DNA from: an uncultured Novosphingobium sp.
GTDB lineage: Bacteria > Pseudomonadota > Alphaproteobacteria > Sphingomonadales > Sphingomonadaceae
NCBI GenBank assembly: GCA_946886365.1
Contig: CAMPIM010000034.1
Span: 1 to 30,031, forward strand
DNA length: 30,031 bases
Direction of reading: 5' to 3'
A program made the position numbers and the translations under genes. Positions 1 to 8,224 of this stretch are shown here, in pieces (within the stretch, counting starts at the first letter, position 1; each line of letters starts with the position of its first letter). The notes beneath the pieces were generated by a model, which was not told the origin of the DNA, did not search any database, and was given only the letters and a program-made list of their open reading frames with translations.

Positions 1-27
1 ACCCGTTGCACTTCGAATGTGAATCCA

Positions 28-49
28 CACCCGGGTCAAACCCGGGGTG
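28..49. repeat. Small GC-rich inverted repeat (REP-like or terminator hairpin)
   Basis: CACCCGGGT (28-36) pairs across a 3-nt loop with ACCCGGGGTG (40-49), with one bulged G. It lies about 45 bp beyond the stop of the minus-strand lipocalin-like gene. It could end that transcript or be a copy of a dispersed alphaproteobacterial palindrome. There is no T-run on either side, so a canonical Rho-independent terminator is not supported. Confidence 0.45.
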
Positions 50-91
50 ACGGAAAAGCAGCCTTAATGACGATGCTTCCGTGTAAGAAGA

Positions 92-595
92 TCACGCACC
101 GCCCATCGCCCGAGCCACATCCGTAACCACACGCCGCCATTCGATCCGCACCAGATCATCGCCAATCGCGGCCTCCAGGAACAACCGGTCGCCCTCAAAC
201 GCATAATGGCGCGGCTGGTCTGATCCGATCCAGTCCGGATACCATGCGCCATCGACATGGTGCGTGACGATCCCCGCTTCCGCATCGATCGAAAAGCGGC
301 CGAAATAGCCGCTATAGCCGCGCATCGACTCCCCAAGCGCCGCGTCGCTCACCTGATAGACGCTGGGCTCGCCGAACCTCTGCCGGTTTGCCTGCATCAG
401 GTGACAGCTCATATGTCCGTCGGCGCTGTACATGATCTGGCCGACGGCATCGGTGCCGAACGGATGATCCCGCGCGCCATCGGCATGAAAAGTCGTCCAC
501 AGAACCAGCTGCCACCCGCCAACAAAGGCGGCAAAGGCCTCTTGCGCGCTCATGTCCGTGCGGGTGAGCCGCTCGGGCAATCCGTTCACAGCCAT
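92..595 (-). CDS. Lipocalin-like domain protein
   Basis: This is a 167-aa cytoplasmic protein with no signal peptide. An N-terminal helix and 'FVGGWQLV' near residue 25 lead into beta strands, with 'GQIMYSADGHMSCHLM' (about 52-67), 'GYSGYFGRFSIDAEAGIVTHHV' split over about 94-115, and a C-terminal 'LVRIEWRR'. This pattern is that of the bacterial lipocalin-like family (Lipocalin_5 type), small single-barrel proteins often found in aromatic or steroid catabolic clusters; the ligand is unknown. The ATG at 595 is preceded by GAGAGGATGAGAA, a good ribosome site, so it was preferred over the internal Met15. The gene lies downstream of the TonB receptor on the same strand, but a strong terminator separates them. 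It therefore depends on read-through or a promoter in the roughly 65 bp between. The family call is from recall of motifs. Confidence 0.8.
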   Translation of the reverse strand: MAVNGLPERLTRTDMSAQEAFAAFVGGWQLVLWTTFHADGARDHPFGTDAVGQIMYSADGHMSCHLMQANRQRFGEPSVYQVSDAALGESMRGYSGYFGRFSIDAEAGIVTHHVDGAWYPDWIGSDQPRHYAFEGDRLFLEAAIGDDLVRIEWRRVVTDVARAMGGA

Positions 596-659
596 TTCTC
601 ATCCTCTCCCCGGTTCATTCTGCCGATGCCGAATGATGCCTCCCGCGCCCGACATGTCC

Positions 660-691
660 ACAAAGAAAAAGGGCCGGGTTTCCCCGGCCCT
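660..691 (-). terminator. Rho-independent terminator of the TonB-dependent receptor gene
   Basis: On the minus strand, AGGGCCGGG and CCCGGCCCT form a perfect 9-bp stem closed by a GAAA tetraloop, followed directly by TTTTTCTTT. It begins 7 bp after the receptor's TGA stop. This is a textbook intrinsic terminator and the strongest in the window. Confidence 0.93.
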
Positions 692-697
692 CCCTGA

Positions 698-3259
698 TCA
701 TTCTCCGCCGAAGCGATATTTCAGGCGCAGCCCGTACATGCGGGGTTCGCCATAAAGGCTCGTTTGATACAACAACCCACCCTGCTGATACACATTGCTG
801 TTGCTGATCCGGTAGAGCTTGTTGGTCGCATTGGTGACGAACAGGCCGACATCGAACCCGCTGCCCGCAACGCCGTTCCAGTCGAGCGACATGTTGAGCA
901 AACCGAACGGTTCCAGATAGGCGCCCGGCTGTAGCGCGGGCACGTTGCCGGGATCGGTATACTGACGCGAGCTGTGCGAATAGTTCGCAAAGAAGTTCAA
1001 CTCACCCATGTCGTCGCCCACCGGCACCGTAGCATTGGCGTGAATGCTCCAGATATAGGGCGAAACAAATTGGAAGGGCAGGCAGCTCAGGTCCACCGTG
1101 CCGCCCGGCGCCACAACGCCGTTACAGCCGAAACCGCCGGTGGACGTGGTGAACTCGTAATTTTTGTACTTCGCGTCGGTGTGGCTGAAGTTGCCGCCGA
1201 TCTCCAGACCCTTGAACGGCTGCATCGAAGCTTCGACTTCGACGCCCTTGATCCGCGCATCGGCATTACGGACAACCGCGCCGCCAGCAGCCGACGCCGG
1301 ATTATAGTCCGCTCCCGCCCGCTGAATGTCCTTATAGTCCAGCAAATAGGCGCTGCTGTTCAGGCGGAATGGAACATCGGCAATCCGGAAGTCGGCTTTA
1401 AAGCCAGCTTCATAGGATGTGACCGTTTCCGGCTGGAAGGTGCGGGTAGTGGTGAACACGGCCTGCTGGTTGAAGCCGCCTGCCTTGTACCCACGGCTCA
1501 CCTTGCCGAACAGCAGCACGTCGCGCATCACCTTGTAATCAAGGCCGATCAGCCAGGTCGAAGCCTTGCTGTTCAGTTCCGCGGTGTAGGTGCAATCCGC
1601 AAGCGCAGTACCGATCGGCACGATGGCGCTGGTCGATCCACATTTTGCGGTCGTCCCGCCGATCTGCGGCAAGAAGGAAGTGGAGAAACCACGGATCTTG
1701 TCCCAGGTGTGACGATAGCCGCCGGTCAGGCGCAGGCTCTCCAGAGCAGGTGACACCGCCCCGAAATCAAACGTTGCCTGAGCGTAAAGCGCCTTGGACG
1801 TCTGGGTCGTGCCGTAGGTGCTGTAGTTCGCAGGGCACACGGCAATGCCCGGAGTGCCGACATTTGTCCCGGTGAACGCCGCCGGGCAGTAAACGATCGC
1901 GGCGCCAACCTGCTTGCCGCTTGGGCGCTGGTCATAATAGAATCCGCCCACGGTGTAGGTCAGATGCTTGTCCAGCGCGGAACCCTGCAACTGCAGTTCT
2001 TCCGTGAACTGCTTCAGGTCGTCGCGCGGGAAGCCCGGATCGGATGCGTTGAAATAGGTGAGCGGCGTGTTGTCGCCGGGCAAAACCACTTGGCCGGGAG
2101 CAGGCAGGCGATTGGGATCGACGTCGTGCTGCTGCAGGATCGTGCCGTCGCTGTCATAGGCATAATCCAGCTTCAACTTCTGGAAGCTGACGATATTGCG
2201 CAACGTCAGTTCGTCACTCAACTCGATGTCGGTCGTGTTGGAAACGCCCCAGGTCTTGGTGCGCGAAAAGATATCAATGCCCAGCGCGGTCTGACGCGGC
2301 CCCAGTGCGTTCGCCTGTGCCGACGCGGCGCGGTAGACATCGCACGATGCAATAGCGCCAGGAATGGTCGCGCCTTCATAGCACAGGTTAAGCGCAGACA
2401 GACCGGCGATATTGAAGCCCTTGTGGATAAAGCCCGCGCCGTTGTTCTTGGAGTTCGAGCCATAGATCATCGTGTAGTTTTCGATGGTCTCGGTGGGCTT
2501 GAAGGTGATGCCGATGCGACCTGAATACCAATGTTCGTTGTCGCGATCCTTGTTCCACACGACATCGCGCGTAAAGCCGTCGCGATCATGGAACGCGCCC
2601 ACGACGCGGACCAGCAACTTGTCCTCGATCACCGGGACATTGACCGCGCCTTCGACGTAACGGCGGTCATAATTGCCAATCTCGCCCTTGATCCAGCCGC
2701 CGAACTCGCTCGTCGGCTTCTTGGGCACCAGCAGCACCGCGCCGCCGGTCGTGTTACGGCCGAACAGCGTGCCCTGCGGGCCGGACAGGACCTGCAAATT
2801 CTCCAGGTCCACGAAGTTGCCGGGTCCACCCTGTTGGCTGAGCGTGATGCCAGCGGGCAGCGGCACTTCGTTCATATAAACGACGACGCCCGGCGATGCC
2901 TGGAACGTCGCGCCCTGACCGCGAATAGTGAAGGACTGCGACTCGCGCGACCCTTGCCCGTTGGGGCCAACGACCAGCGACGGAACGCTCGCCTGAAGGT
3001 CCTGCTCCTTGGCAATGCCTTGCTGCTCCAGCCGGTCGGCGGACAGCGCGGTGATCGCGATCGGAACGTCCTGATTGCGTTCCTCGCGGCGGTTAGCGGT
3101 CACGACGATGTCGGTCAGGCCGATATTCTCGTCCGCGCCTTGCGGCTGTGCTTCGGTCTGGGCCAGGGCCGCCGGAGCAAACATTGTAACGGCAACGCCA
3201 GCCATCATGCTGGTGGCAAGCAGCGGCAACCGCCGCCGCGCGCGGATAACAGACGACAT
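698..3259 (-). CDS. TonB-dependent outer membrane receptor
   Basis: This 853-aa protein is an outer-membrane beta-barrel transporter that takes up a ligand using TonB/ExbBD energy. The signal peptide covers residues 1-33, with a positive RARRR start, a hydrophobic core and a cut after ALA. A TonB-box-like 'DIVVTA' (50-55) follows. The plug domain runs to about residue 180 and contains 'GPQGTLFGRNTTGGAV'. The barrel fills the rest, with the usual 'SYEAGFKADF' and 'GVEVEASMQP' segments, and ends 'LRLKYRFGGE'. No N-terminal secretin/STN signalling domain is present, so direct sigma/anti-sigma control is unlikely. Length and layout fit the large sphingomonad receptor family used for uptake of hydrophobic or aromatic carbon sources rather than only siderophores. 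The ATG at 3259 has TAGGAGAG upstream. The ligand is unknown, but the catabolic neighbours suggest it is their substrate. Confidence 0.96.
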   Translation of the reverse strand: MSSVIRARRRLPLLATSMMAGVAVTMFAPAALAQTEAQPQGADENIGLTDIVVTANRREERNQDVPIAITALSADRLEQQGIAKEQDLQASVPSLVVGPNGQGSRESQSFTIRGQGATFQASPGVVVYMNEVPLPAGITLSQQGGPGNFVDLENLQVLSGPQGTLFGRNTTGGAVLLVPKKPTSEFGGWIKGEIGNYDRRYVEGAVNVPVIEDKLLVRVVGAFHDRDGFTRDVVWNKDRDNEHWYSGRIGITFKPTETIENYTMIYGSNSKNNGAGFIHKGFNIAGLSALNLCYEGATIPGAIASCDVYRAASAQANALGPRQTALGIDIFSRTKTWGVSNTTDIELSDELTLRNIVSFQKLKLDYAYDSDGTILQQHDVDPNRLPAPGQVVLPGDNTPLTYFNASDPGFPRDDLKQFTEELQLQGSALDKHLTYTVGGFYYDQRPSGKQVGAAIVYCPAAFTGTNVGTPGIAVCPANYSTYGTTQTSKALYAQATFDFGAVSPALESLRLTGGYRHTWDKIRGFSTSFLPQIGGTTAKCGSTSAIVPIGTALADCTYTAELNSKASTWLIGLDYKVMRDVLLFGKVSRGYKAGGFNQQAVFTTTRTFQPETVTSYEAGFKADFRIADVPFRLNSSAYLLDYKDIQRAGADYNPASAAGGAVVRNADARIKGVEVEASMQPFKGLEIGGNFSHTDAKYKNYEFTTSTGGFGCNGVVAPGGTVDLSCLPFQFVSPYIWSIHANATVPVGDDMGELNFFANYSHSSRQYTDPGNVPALQPGAYLEPFGLLNMSLDWNGVAGSGFDVGLFVTNATNKLYRISNSNVYQQGGLLYQTSLYGEPRMYGLRLKYRFGGE

Positions 3260-3783
3260 TCACACTCTCCTATGCATATGATGCAGGGCTGGCGGCGTTC
3301 TCACCGCCACCCCGATCCTCTCCACTGTGTTTTTTTGGTTCAGCTGATCGCCGCCACAGGGCCGAAACAGCCCCGCCTCCGCCGACAATGGCGATGGTTC
3401 AGGCTGGCGCGTCGATGTTCGAAATGAATGGTGCCGCGGCTTCTTCCTATGCGTTCATCTCACGATGTTATGCAGGCCGCACTCTAACTCCCCCTTTTTA
3501 AGGCCCGTGCCCCGCCCCCGTTCGCCGGGTGTTGTGTAAGCACTCACTTTAGAAGGCCTATTAACACGACATGTTGTGAAATCAATATCTCAACCGCTGT
3601 CAATTCTGCATTTCATTCATTATTTTGAACACAACATCCCAATCTTCCGTCCACTGAAAAGCAGATCAAACTGCCTCTCATGTGGTAATTTCCCTACGCC
3701 AGGACAGACCGTTAACGCGCGAAGGCTTGCGTCGGGTAATCGGACAGCTTTACCCTGACCGGATAGCATAAAGGAGAGTGAAC
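3260..3783. other. 524-bp AT-rich divergent control region
   Basis: No convincing gene is seen here. The stretch separates the divergent receptor and cyclase genes, and 3480-3740 is clearly richer in A/T than its surroundings. It contains a leader hairpin GGCGG/CCGCC (3291-3308), a T-run (3330-3336), and three GTTGTG-type motifs: GTTGTG at 3531-3536, the palindrome at 3565-3578, and CACAACAT (the reverse complement of ATGTTGTG) at 3630-3637. AAGGAGAG at 3771-3778 is the ribosome site of the cyclase gene. The repeated half-sites suggest a shared regulator for both genes. Confidence 0.7.
3558..3585 (-). promoter_or_regulatory. Candidate receptor promoter with operator in its spacer
   Basis: Read on the minus strand, TTGATT (3585-3580) and TAATAG (3563-3558) are separated by 16 nt, as in a sigma70-type promoter directed toward the receptor gene. 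The spacer holds CACAACATGTCGTG (3578-3565), a 14-bp palindrome with a single mismatched pair. A repressor bound there would block polymerase. The TetR-family gene at 4804-5472 is the nearest candidate regulator. The promoter would give a leader of roughly 290 nt. This is read by eye with no transcription data. Confidence 0.45.
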
Positions 3784-4785
3784 ATGCCGCGCTGGGTGCA
3801 CCGGCCCGAAGGGTCGAATTGGGGCGATTTCGGTGAGGATGATCAGATCGGCCGGATGAACCTGATCACGCCCGAACGCCGCCGCGCCGCCATGGCGGAA
3901 GTCGTCGAAGGCATCGCCTTCACGCTCAGCCTGCCGCTCAACGTCCCAACCATTCCCCTCGCGCCTTTTCGTCGCCCTCCGCTGCTCAGCGCAGCCTGCG
4001 ACGAGGAGGGCGAAATGTACAACCGCCTCGACCCCAATGGCGAAGAATCCACCTGCGATGACCGGGTCCTGCTCTACACCCAGCATTCCACGCAGTGGGA
4101 CGCGCTGTCACATCGCGGTCGCGCCTTCGATGCGGACGGCGACGGCGTGGCGGAGCTGGTCTATTATAACGGCTTCCGCGCTGGCGATCATATCAGCGGC
4201 CCCGGCGGCCCGGCTGGCGAGACCTGCGCCCGCGCGCTCGGCATAGAGACATTGGCGATGGCGGGCGTGCAGGGTCGCGGCGTCATGGTGAACCTGAAAA
4301 CCGCCTATGGCACGGAGTACCGGCCCATCTCCCGCGACGATCTGCTGCGCGCGATGGATGCACAGCGCGTGGAGGTGCGTACAGGCGACTTCCTGCTCCT
4401 CTATACCGGCGTCGACCGGATGGTTCTCGACCGGGAAGCGAGCGGCAAGGATACGCCGCTGGCCATGGCGGGGTGCGCGCTGGACGGCCGTGACGAAAGC
4501 CTGCTCCAATGGATCGTCGATAGCGGCATCACCGCCATCTGCTCCGACAATATTGCGATCGAGGCGCTCGACCTCATCCTTTCGCCTGAACCACCCCCCA
4601 TCCGCCTGCCCATCCACGACCTCTGCCTGTTCCGGCAGGGCATTTTTCTGGGCGAACTTTGGTTTCTGGAGCAACTGGCCGCATGGCTGCATGAACGAAA
4701 GCGCCATGCTTTCCTGCTCACCGCGCCGCCCCTCCGCCTGCCGGGCAGTGTTGGTTCACCCGTGACGCCGATCGCGACCGTATGA
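3784..4785 (+). CDS. Cyclase-family metal-dependent hydrolase
   Basis: This 333-aa protein belongs to the cyclase/kynurenine-formamidase-like family (PF04199 type), which includes amide, lactone and isatin hydrolases. The family metal motif HxGTHxDxPxH appears as H101-S-T-Q104-W-D106-A-L-S-H110, so the usual second His is Gln104 here. The C-terminal 'HDLCLFRQGIFLGE' supplies H278 and E291, matching the family's conserved His and Glu. It likely opens a ring or amide/lactone in the catabolic pathway, but the substrate is unknown. An in-frame GTG at 3778 overlaps the ribosome site AAGGAGAG (3771-3778), so the ATG at 3784 with normal spacing is the likelier start. It is transcribed divergently from the receptor and converges on the TetR gene with an 18-bp gap. 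Confidence 0.85.
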   Translation: MPRWVHRPEGSNWGDFGEDDQIGRMNLITPERRRAAMAEVVEGIAFTLSLPLNVPTIPLAPFRRPPLLSAACDEEGEMYNRLDPNGEESTCDDRVLLYTQHSTQWDALSHRGRAFDADGDGVAELVYYNGFRAGDHISGPGGPAGETCARALGIETLAMAGVQGRGVMVNLKTAYGTEYRPISRDDLLRAMDAQRVEVRTGDFLLLYTGVDRMVLDREASGKDTPLAMAGCALDGRDESLLQWIVDSGITAICSDNIAIEALDLILSPEPPPIRLPIHDLCLFRQGIFLGELWFLEQLAAWLHERKRHAFLLTAPPLRLPGSVGSPVTPIATV

Positions 4786-4803
4786 GGGCCGACCGGAACC
4801 GCG

Positions 4804-5472
4804 TCAGTTCTTCTTTGTGGCGCTATCCTCGTTCAACATTGCGCCTGCGCCGTTCAGGAACAGGCTCGTCACGGTTTCGGCATTGGCCTTGATCTGTGCC
4901 GGGGTCATGGCCTTTGTATTATAGATCACGCGATACTGCCACCGCCGCAGCAGCAGGGCGACATACAAATCAGCCAGCATTTCAGCACGCGGCTTGCTGA
5001 AACCATGCTCCCTTAAAATCTGCTGCAACGGATCAAGCTGGAACCGCTCGAACTGACGGCGCGACACGTCTTCCAGTTGAGGAAAGCTGATGCTTTCGCG
5101 ATAGATGATGCGGGCCAGCCTGACCTGCCGGTCATGGTTTATCCGGGTGCTTACATGCAGCGCGTAGCGCATCAGCTGCTCACGCAGCGTGCCCTTGCAA
5201 TCCCCCAAGAAGTGATGACGGATGGCCGACATTTCCAGACAGGCTTCGAACAACGCGACCTTGTCGGTATAGCGATTGTAAACCGTCCGAGTGGATACGC
5301 CCGCGCGCTCGGCGATCGAGCGCACCGAGGCACCATGGAAACCATGGTTCGAAAATTCCTCCAGCGCCGCTTCCAGCATTGCCTCTTGTTTCAGCTCAGC
5401 CTCGCGCGCATTGGGCCTGCCTACCCGCCGCGTTGCCCCCTCAACCTTTTTTTCCGCCTCGCTGCTGATCAT
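4804..5472 (-). CDS. TetR/AcrR-family transcriptional regulator
   Basis: This is a 222-aa dimeric repressor-type protein. The N-terminal helix-turn-helix is clear: 'AALEEFSNHGFHGASVRSIA' then 'AGVSTRTVYNRYTDKVALFE', at about residues 29-70. The ligand-binding helical domain follows and is not diagnostic. An open frame continues upstream to 5634, but its sequence is unlike TetR proteins. The ATG at 5472 is preceded by GGGGGACGAGG about 8 nt away and begins a normal basic lead-in. It lies downstream of the SnoaL-like gene on the same strand with a 185-bp gap, so it may have its own promoter. Its position inside the cluster suggests that it controls the receptor, cyclase or SDR promoters. The effector is unknown. 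Confidence 0.92.
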   Translation of the reverse strand: MISSEAEKKVEGATRRVGRPNAREAELKQEAMLEAALEEFSNHGFHGASVRSIAERAGVSTRTVYNRYTDKVALFEACLEMSAIRHHFLGDCKGTLREQLMRYALHVSTRINHDRQVRLARIIYRESISFPQLEDVSRRQFERFQLDPLQQILREHGFSKPRAEMLADLYVALLLRRWQYRVIYNTKAMTPAQIKANAETVTSLFLNGAGAMLNEDSATKKN

Positions 5473-5554
5473 CGACTGGCCTCGTCCCCCCTTGGCCTGG
5501 CACCATGAACCCGCACGAACGCCGTGCAGCTCTAACGCTCGGCTATAGGATATA

Positions 5555-5566
5555 TTGACCGGTCCA
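5555..5566. promoter_or_regulatory. Possible autoregulatory operator of the TetR gene
   Basis: TTGACCGGTCCA is a 12-bp near-palindrome (one mismatched pair) about 85 bp upstream of the TetR start. It sits in an A/T-rich patch (TATAGGATATATT) within otherwise GC-rich DNA. The position suits an autoregulatory site. It does not resemble the CACAACATGTCGTG site upstream of the receptor, so the two may bind different proteins. Confidence 0.25.
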
Positions 5567-5657
5567 GATAGTGGCGGAACGCGCAAGAATGCTTCCGACA
5601 GCGGATCCCGGGCGGGGACCCGATCAGGGCACAAGTTGGAGGCCGCTTAGCGCGCCT

Positions 5658-6116
5658 TCATGCCACGACCGTTGGCACGGGCGGCATGTCCGGCACATTA
5701 TGGGCGTAACCCATTTCCTCATATCGTTCCGCGATCCTCCACCCCTTGTCGGTGCGGATCAGCTTGTCGCGATACCAGAGGCCGATGAAGAACACCTGCT
5801 CCGCGCCATCTTCGCCCTTATAGACCATGGGATTGAAAAGAACGGTCCGGCTGCGCGCCGTGTCCCCGTCCAATTCCAGCTTGGTCGTTGCCACCATATG
5901 CTGGAATAGCGGGAATCGCTCCATGGCCACGGGCAACCATGCCTTGATCTGAGCGACACTGCCCTTCGCGCCGCCGGTTTCGCTGTAATCAATCACTGCG
6001 TCGGGCGTGAAGACGTCGTCCAGCCCATCCCAGTTCCGCTCATCAATGGCATAGCTATAGCGCGACAGAAGATCCTGAATCTCCAGCCGATCCGATATTT
6101 CCTGAAGCGACAGCAT
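5658..6116 (-). CDS. SnoaL-like / NTF2-fold protein
   Basis: This 152-aa protein has the SnoaL_4 / nuclear transport factor 2-like layout. It begins with helices 'EISDRLEIQDLLSRYSYAID' and 'NWDGLDDVFTPDAVIDYSE' (about 5-45), then the curved sheet ending 'DKLIRTDKGWRIAERYEEMGY'. The Y/D pair in the first helices matches the catalytic-pocket pattern of dehydratase or isomerase members such as scytalone-dehydratase-like and ring-hydroxylating-beta-like folds. The exact reaction cannot be assigned. The frame extends to 6221, but the ATG at 6116 has a perfect AGGAGG seven nt upstream and starts the family's usual N-terminus. It is divergent from the SDR at 6260, and such SnoaL/SDR pairs recur in sphingomonad catabolic clusters. 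Confidence 0.88.
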   Translation of the reverse strand: MLSLQEISDRLEIQDLLSRYSYAIDERNWDGLDDVFTPDAVIDYSETGGAKGSVAQIKAWLPVAMERFPLFQHMVATTKLELDGDTARSRTVLFNPMVYKGEDGAEQVFFIGLWYRDKLIRTDKGWRIAERYEEMGYAHNVPDMPPVPTVVA

Positions 6117-6200
6117 CAGACATCCTCCTTCTGATTTTATAAACCGAAACAGGCCCGTCGGGTTCGCGCTTGTCAAGTTTTTCCGTGTATGAGCCTTGAA

Positions 6201-6221
6201 TTGCGTAGCAAACTGACGCAA
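6201..6221. promoter_or_regulatory. Inverted repeat in the SnoaL/SDR divergent promoter
   Basis: TTGCGT (6201-6206) and ACGCAA (6216-6221) are perfect 6-bp inverted arms with a 9-bp spacer, placed 39 bp before the SDR start. A second, weaker pair is CAACT (6226-6230) and AGTTG (6243-6247). Both lie in the 143-bp divergent gap, where a regulator could act on both genes. Confidence 0.3.
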
Positions 6222-6259
6222 GCATCAACTAACAAAATGATAAGTTGAGGAGAGGCGGC

Positions 6260-7006
6260 ATGCGTCTGGAAGGCAAGACAGCGATCGTGACCGGCGCGGC
6301 TTCGGGAATCGGTCTGGCGGTGGCAAAGCGGCTGGCGGCCGACGGCGCCAAGGTGATCATCGGCGATCGCAACGCGCAGGGTGTAGAGGAGACGGCACAG
6401 GCCATCGGTTCGGCGGCTACCGCCCTCGCGCTCGACGTCGCGGATGAAGCATCCTGCCAAGCCATAGTTGATCGCGCGGTCGCGCTTCATGGCGGGCTCG
6501 ACATCCTCTGCAACATCGCTGGCGTGCTGGATTTCGGCCGCTTCGAAGATGTTGATCGCACCCGGTGGGACCGCGTCATCTCGGTCAACCTGACGGGCGT
6601 CTATCAGATGTGCCGCGCCGCTATGCCTCACCTAGTTGAGCGCCGCGGCAATATCGTCAACATGGCGTCCGCTGCTGGCCTTGTCGGCGTGCCTTATAAT
6701 TCGGCCTACACTGCGTCCAAGCATGGCGTGGTCGGGCTGACCCGCGCGCTGGCGCTGGAATTTTCGAAGGAAGGCGTGCGCGTAAATGCCGTCTGTCCGG
6801 GCGGCGTGGACACGCCGATGCTGCATCAGACCCCGCCGGACAATATCGACTGGCAGATGGTCATGCGTTCGGCTTCCTGGCTCGACAGCGGCGCAATGGC
6901 GACCACCGATGACATCGCCGACACCGTCGCCTTTCTGGCATCACCAGAGGCCCGGCGCATCACCGGCGTTGCCTTCCCCGTCGACGGCGGCCAGACCGCA
7001 GGCTGA
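6260..7006 (+). CDS. Classical SDR oxidoreductase
   Basis: This 248-aa NAD(P)-dependent alcohol/ketone oxidoreductase has a Rossmann fold. The cofactor motif TGAASGIG is at 11-18 and acidic D36 after beta-2 favours NAD(H). NIAG (85-88) is a variant of the NNAG structural motif. Ser137, Tyr150 and Lys154 form the catalytic set with the usual 13-residue Ser-Tyr spacing. The C-terminus 'GVAFPVDGGQTAG' is typical of the family. The start ATG at 6260 follows GAGGAGAGG; an upstream TTG in frame overlaps that site and was rejected. It heads the SDR - sulfotransferase - dehalogenase unit, with a 40-bp gap to the next gene. It could oxidise the alcohol released by the dehalogenase or act on another cluster intermediate. 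Confidence 0.93.
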   Translation: MRLEGKTAIVTGAASGIGLAVAKRLAADGAKVIIGDRNAQGVEETAQAIGSAATALALDVADEASCQAIVDRAVALHGGLDILCNIAGVLDFGRFEDVDRTRWDRVISVNLTGVYQMCRAAMPHLVERRGNIVNMASAAGLVGVPYNSAYTASKHGVVGLTRALALEFSKEGVRVNAVCPGGVDTPMLHQTPPDNIDWQMVMRSASWLDSGAMATTDDIADTVAFLASPEARRITGVAFPVDGGQTAG

Positions 7007-7046
7007 TCCTATCCAACCCCAAGCTTTTTGAAGAAGAGTGACGACC

Positions 7047-8222
7047 ATGGCGACCCAGCCCGACCAGATCCCGACCCAGCCCCTCGAACGGGAGGCGCTG
7101 CTGCAACAGGCGCGTGAAAGGGCAGGACTCGCCGATTTCGGGGACGAATGGTTCTTCGAACCGATGGATCACTTCATCGAAGCATCGAACCGCGAAGGAC
7201 GCCTGACCCCGGCCGGGCGCGCTTCGACAACGGAAGTGATCGTCAAGGGCCTGGTCAGCCGCCTGCGCATGGTGGAGGACATCAAGCGCCACCCTGAAAT
7301 CCTTGACGAACAGGTAGATGTCGCGGGCATCATCCTGGGCCTGCCGCGCACCGGCAGCACCATCTTCCAGCGCCTGCTCGCCAGCGCGCCGGGCATGACG
7401 GGCCTGCGCTGGTACGAGGCGCAGAATTTCGCCCCCTTCCCCGGCGAAGAACGCGGCAATCCGGTCGAGCGCCGCGCCTATGCGCAGGCGATGATCGACG
7501 GCTGGCTCCAGCTTTCACCCGAACTGGCGTCCATCCATCCGCTCGAACCCGACGCGCCGGACGAAGAAATCCTGGTCCTCGGCCAGATGTTCGTCAGCAC
7601 GATGATCGAGGGCATGAATTATGTGCCCAGCTTCACCCGCTGGCTTAACACTTACGACCAGTCCAAGGGACATGAGGACCTCAAGACAGTCCTCAAATAT
7701 CTCCAGTGGCAGGACCCTTCGCGCAAGGGCCGCAAGTGGATTTTGAAGAGCCCGTCCAACCTTCCCTATGCCGAGGTCGCGGCCAAGGCTTTCCCGAACG
7801 CGCTGCTCATCATGACGCATCGCGACCCGTTGCAGACCGTCCCCTCATACGTCTCCATGCAGGCCGCGCTTTACAAGCTCAGCGCCACCCTCACCGACGC
7901 GGAAGTCGGTGCCTTCTGGTTCCCGCGCCTTGTCGAATGGATGCGCATGTTCGAAACGGCGCGCGAACGGATCGGCGAGGACCGCTTCATCGACATCGAC
8001 TATCGCGAAGTCGGCAAGGAACCGATGGCGCAGGCCGAACGCGTCCTTTCGCGCATGGGCATCCCCGTCGATGCGCAGTTGGAAGAAGTGCTGGCCGAAT
8101 TTCTTGCGGGCAACAAGCGCGAGCAGCGCCCCATGCACGACTATTCGCTCGAACGCTTCGGCCTCGATGAAGAAGCCATCAAACGCGAATTCGCCACCTA
8201 TCGCGAACGCTACATTTCCTGA
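7047..8222 (+). CDS. Sulfotransferase-family protein
   Basis: This 391-aa protein has the PAPS-dependent sulfotransferase fold (Sulfotransfer_3 type). The 5'-phosphosulfate loop appears as GLPRTGST (98-105), with LKSP (233-236) and the 3'-phosphate motif THRDPLQTVPSY (257-268) further on. Length and order fit the bacterial family. These proteins sulfate hydroxyl groups, but many members in sphingomonad catabolic clusters have no proven substrate. ATG 7047 has GAAGAG at 7033-7038 about 8 nt upstream; the in-frame GTG at 7038 overlaps that site. The stop is 2 bp before the dehalogenase start, so translation of the two is probably coupled. The nearness to a dehalogenase is unusual and is discussed in the findings. 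Confidence 0.9.
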   Translation: MATQPDQIPTQPLEREALLQQARERAGLADFGDEWFFEPMDHFIEASNREGRLTPAGRASTTEVIVKGLVSRLRMVEDIKRHPEILDEQVDVAGIILGLPRTGSTIFQRLLASAPGMTGLRWYEAQNFAPFPGEERGNPVERRAYAQAMIDGWLQLSPELASIHPLEPDAPDEEILVLGQMFVSTMIEGMNYVPSFTRWLNTYDQSKGHEDLKTVLKYLQWQDPSRKGRKWILKSPSNLPYAEVAAKAFPNALLIMTHRDPLQTVPSYVSMQAALYKLSATLTDAEVGAFWFPRLVEWMRMFETARERIGEDRFIDIDYREVGKEPMAQAERVLSRMGIPVDAQLEEVLAEFLAGNKREQRPMHDYSLERFGLDEEAIKREFATYRERYIS

Positions 8223-8224
8223 CG

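Noticed and set aside
974..1753. 259-aa plus-strand open frame
   Set aside because: It lies wholly inside the receptor gene on the other strand and shows no domain or ribosome site.
2531..3427. 298-aa plus-strand open frame
   Set aside because: It is antisense to the TonB receptor, has biased low-complexity composition and no family motif. Long antisense frames are common in GC-rich genes.
3576..3758. 60-aa open frame in the receptor/cyclase gap
   Set aside because: There is no ribosome site, it overlaps the operator-like region, and the composition is unlike a protein of this genome.
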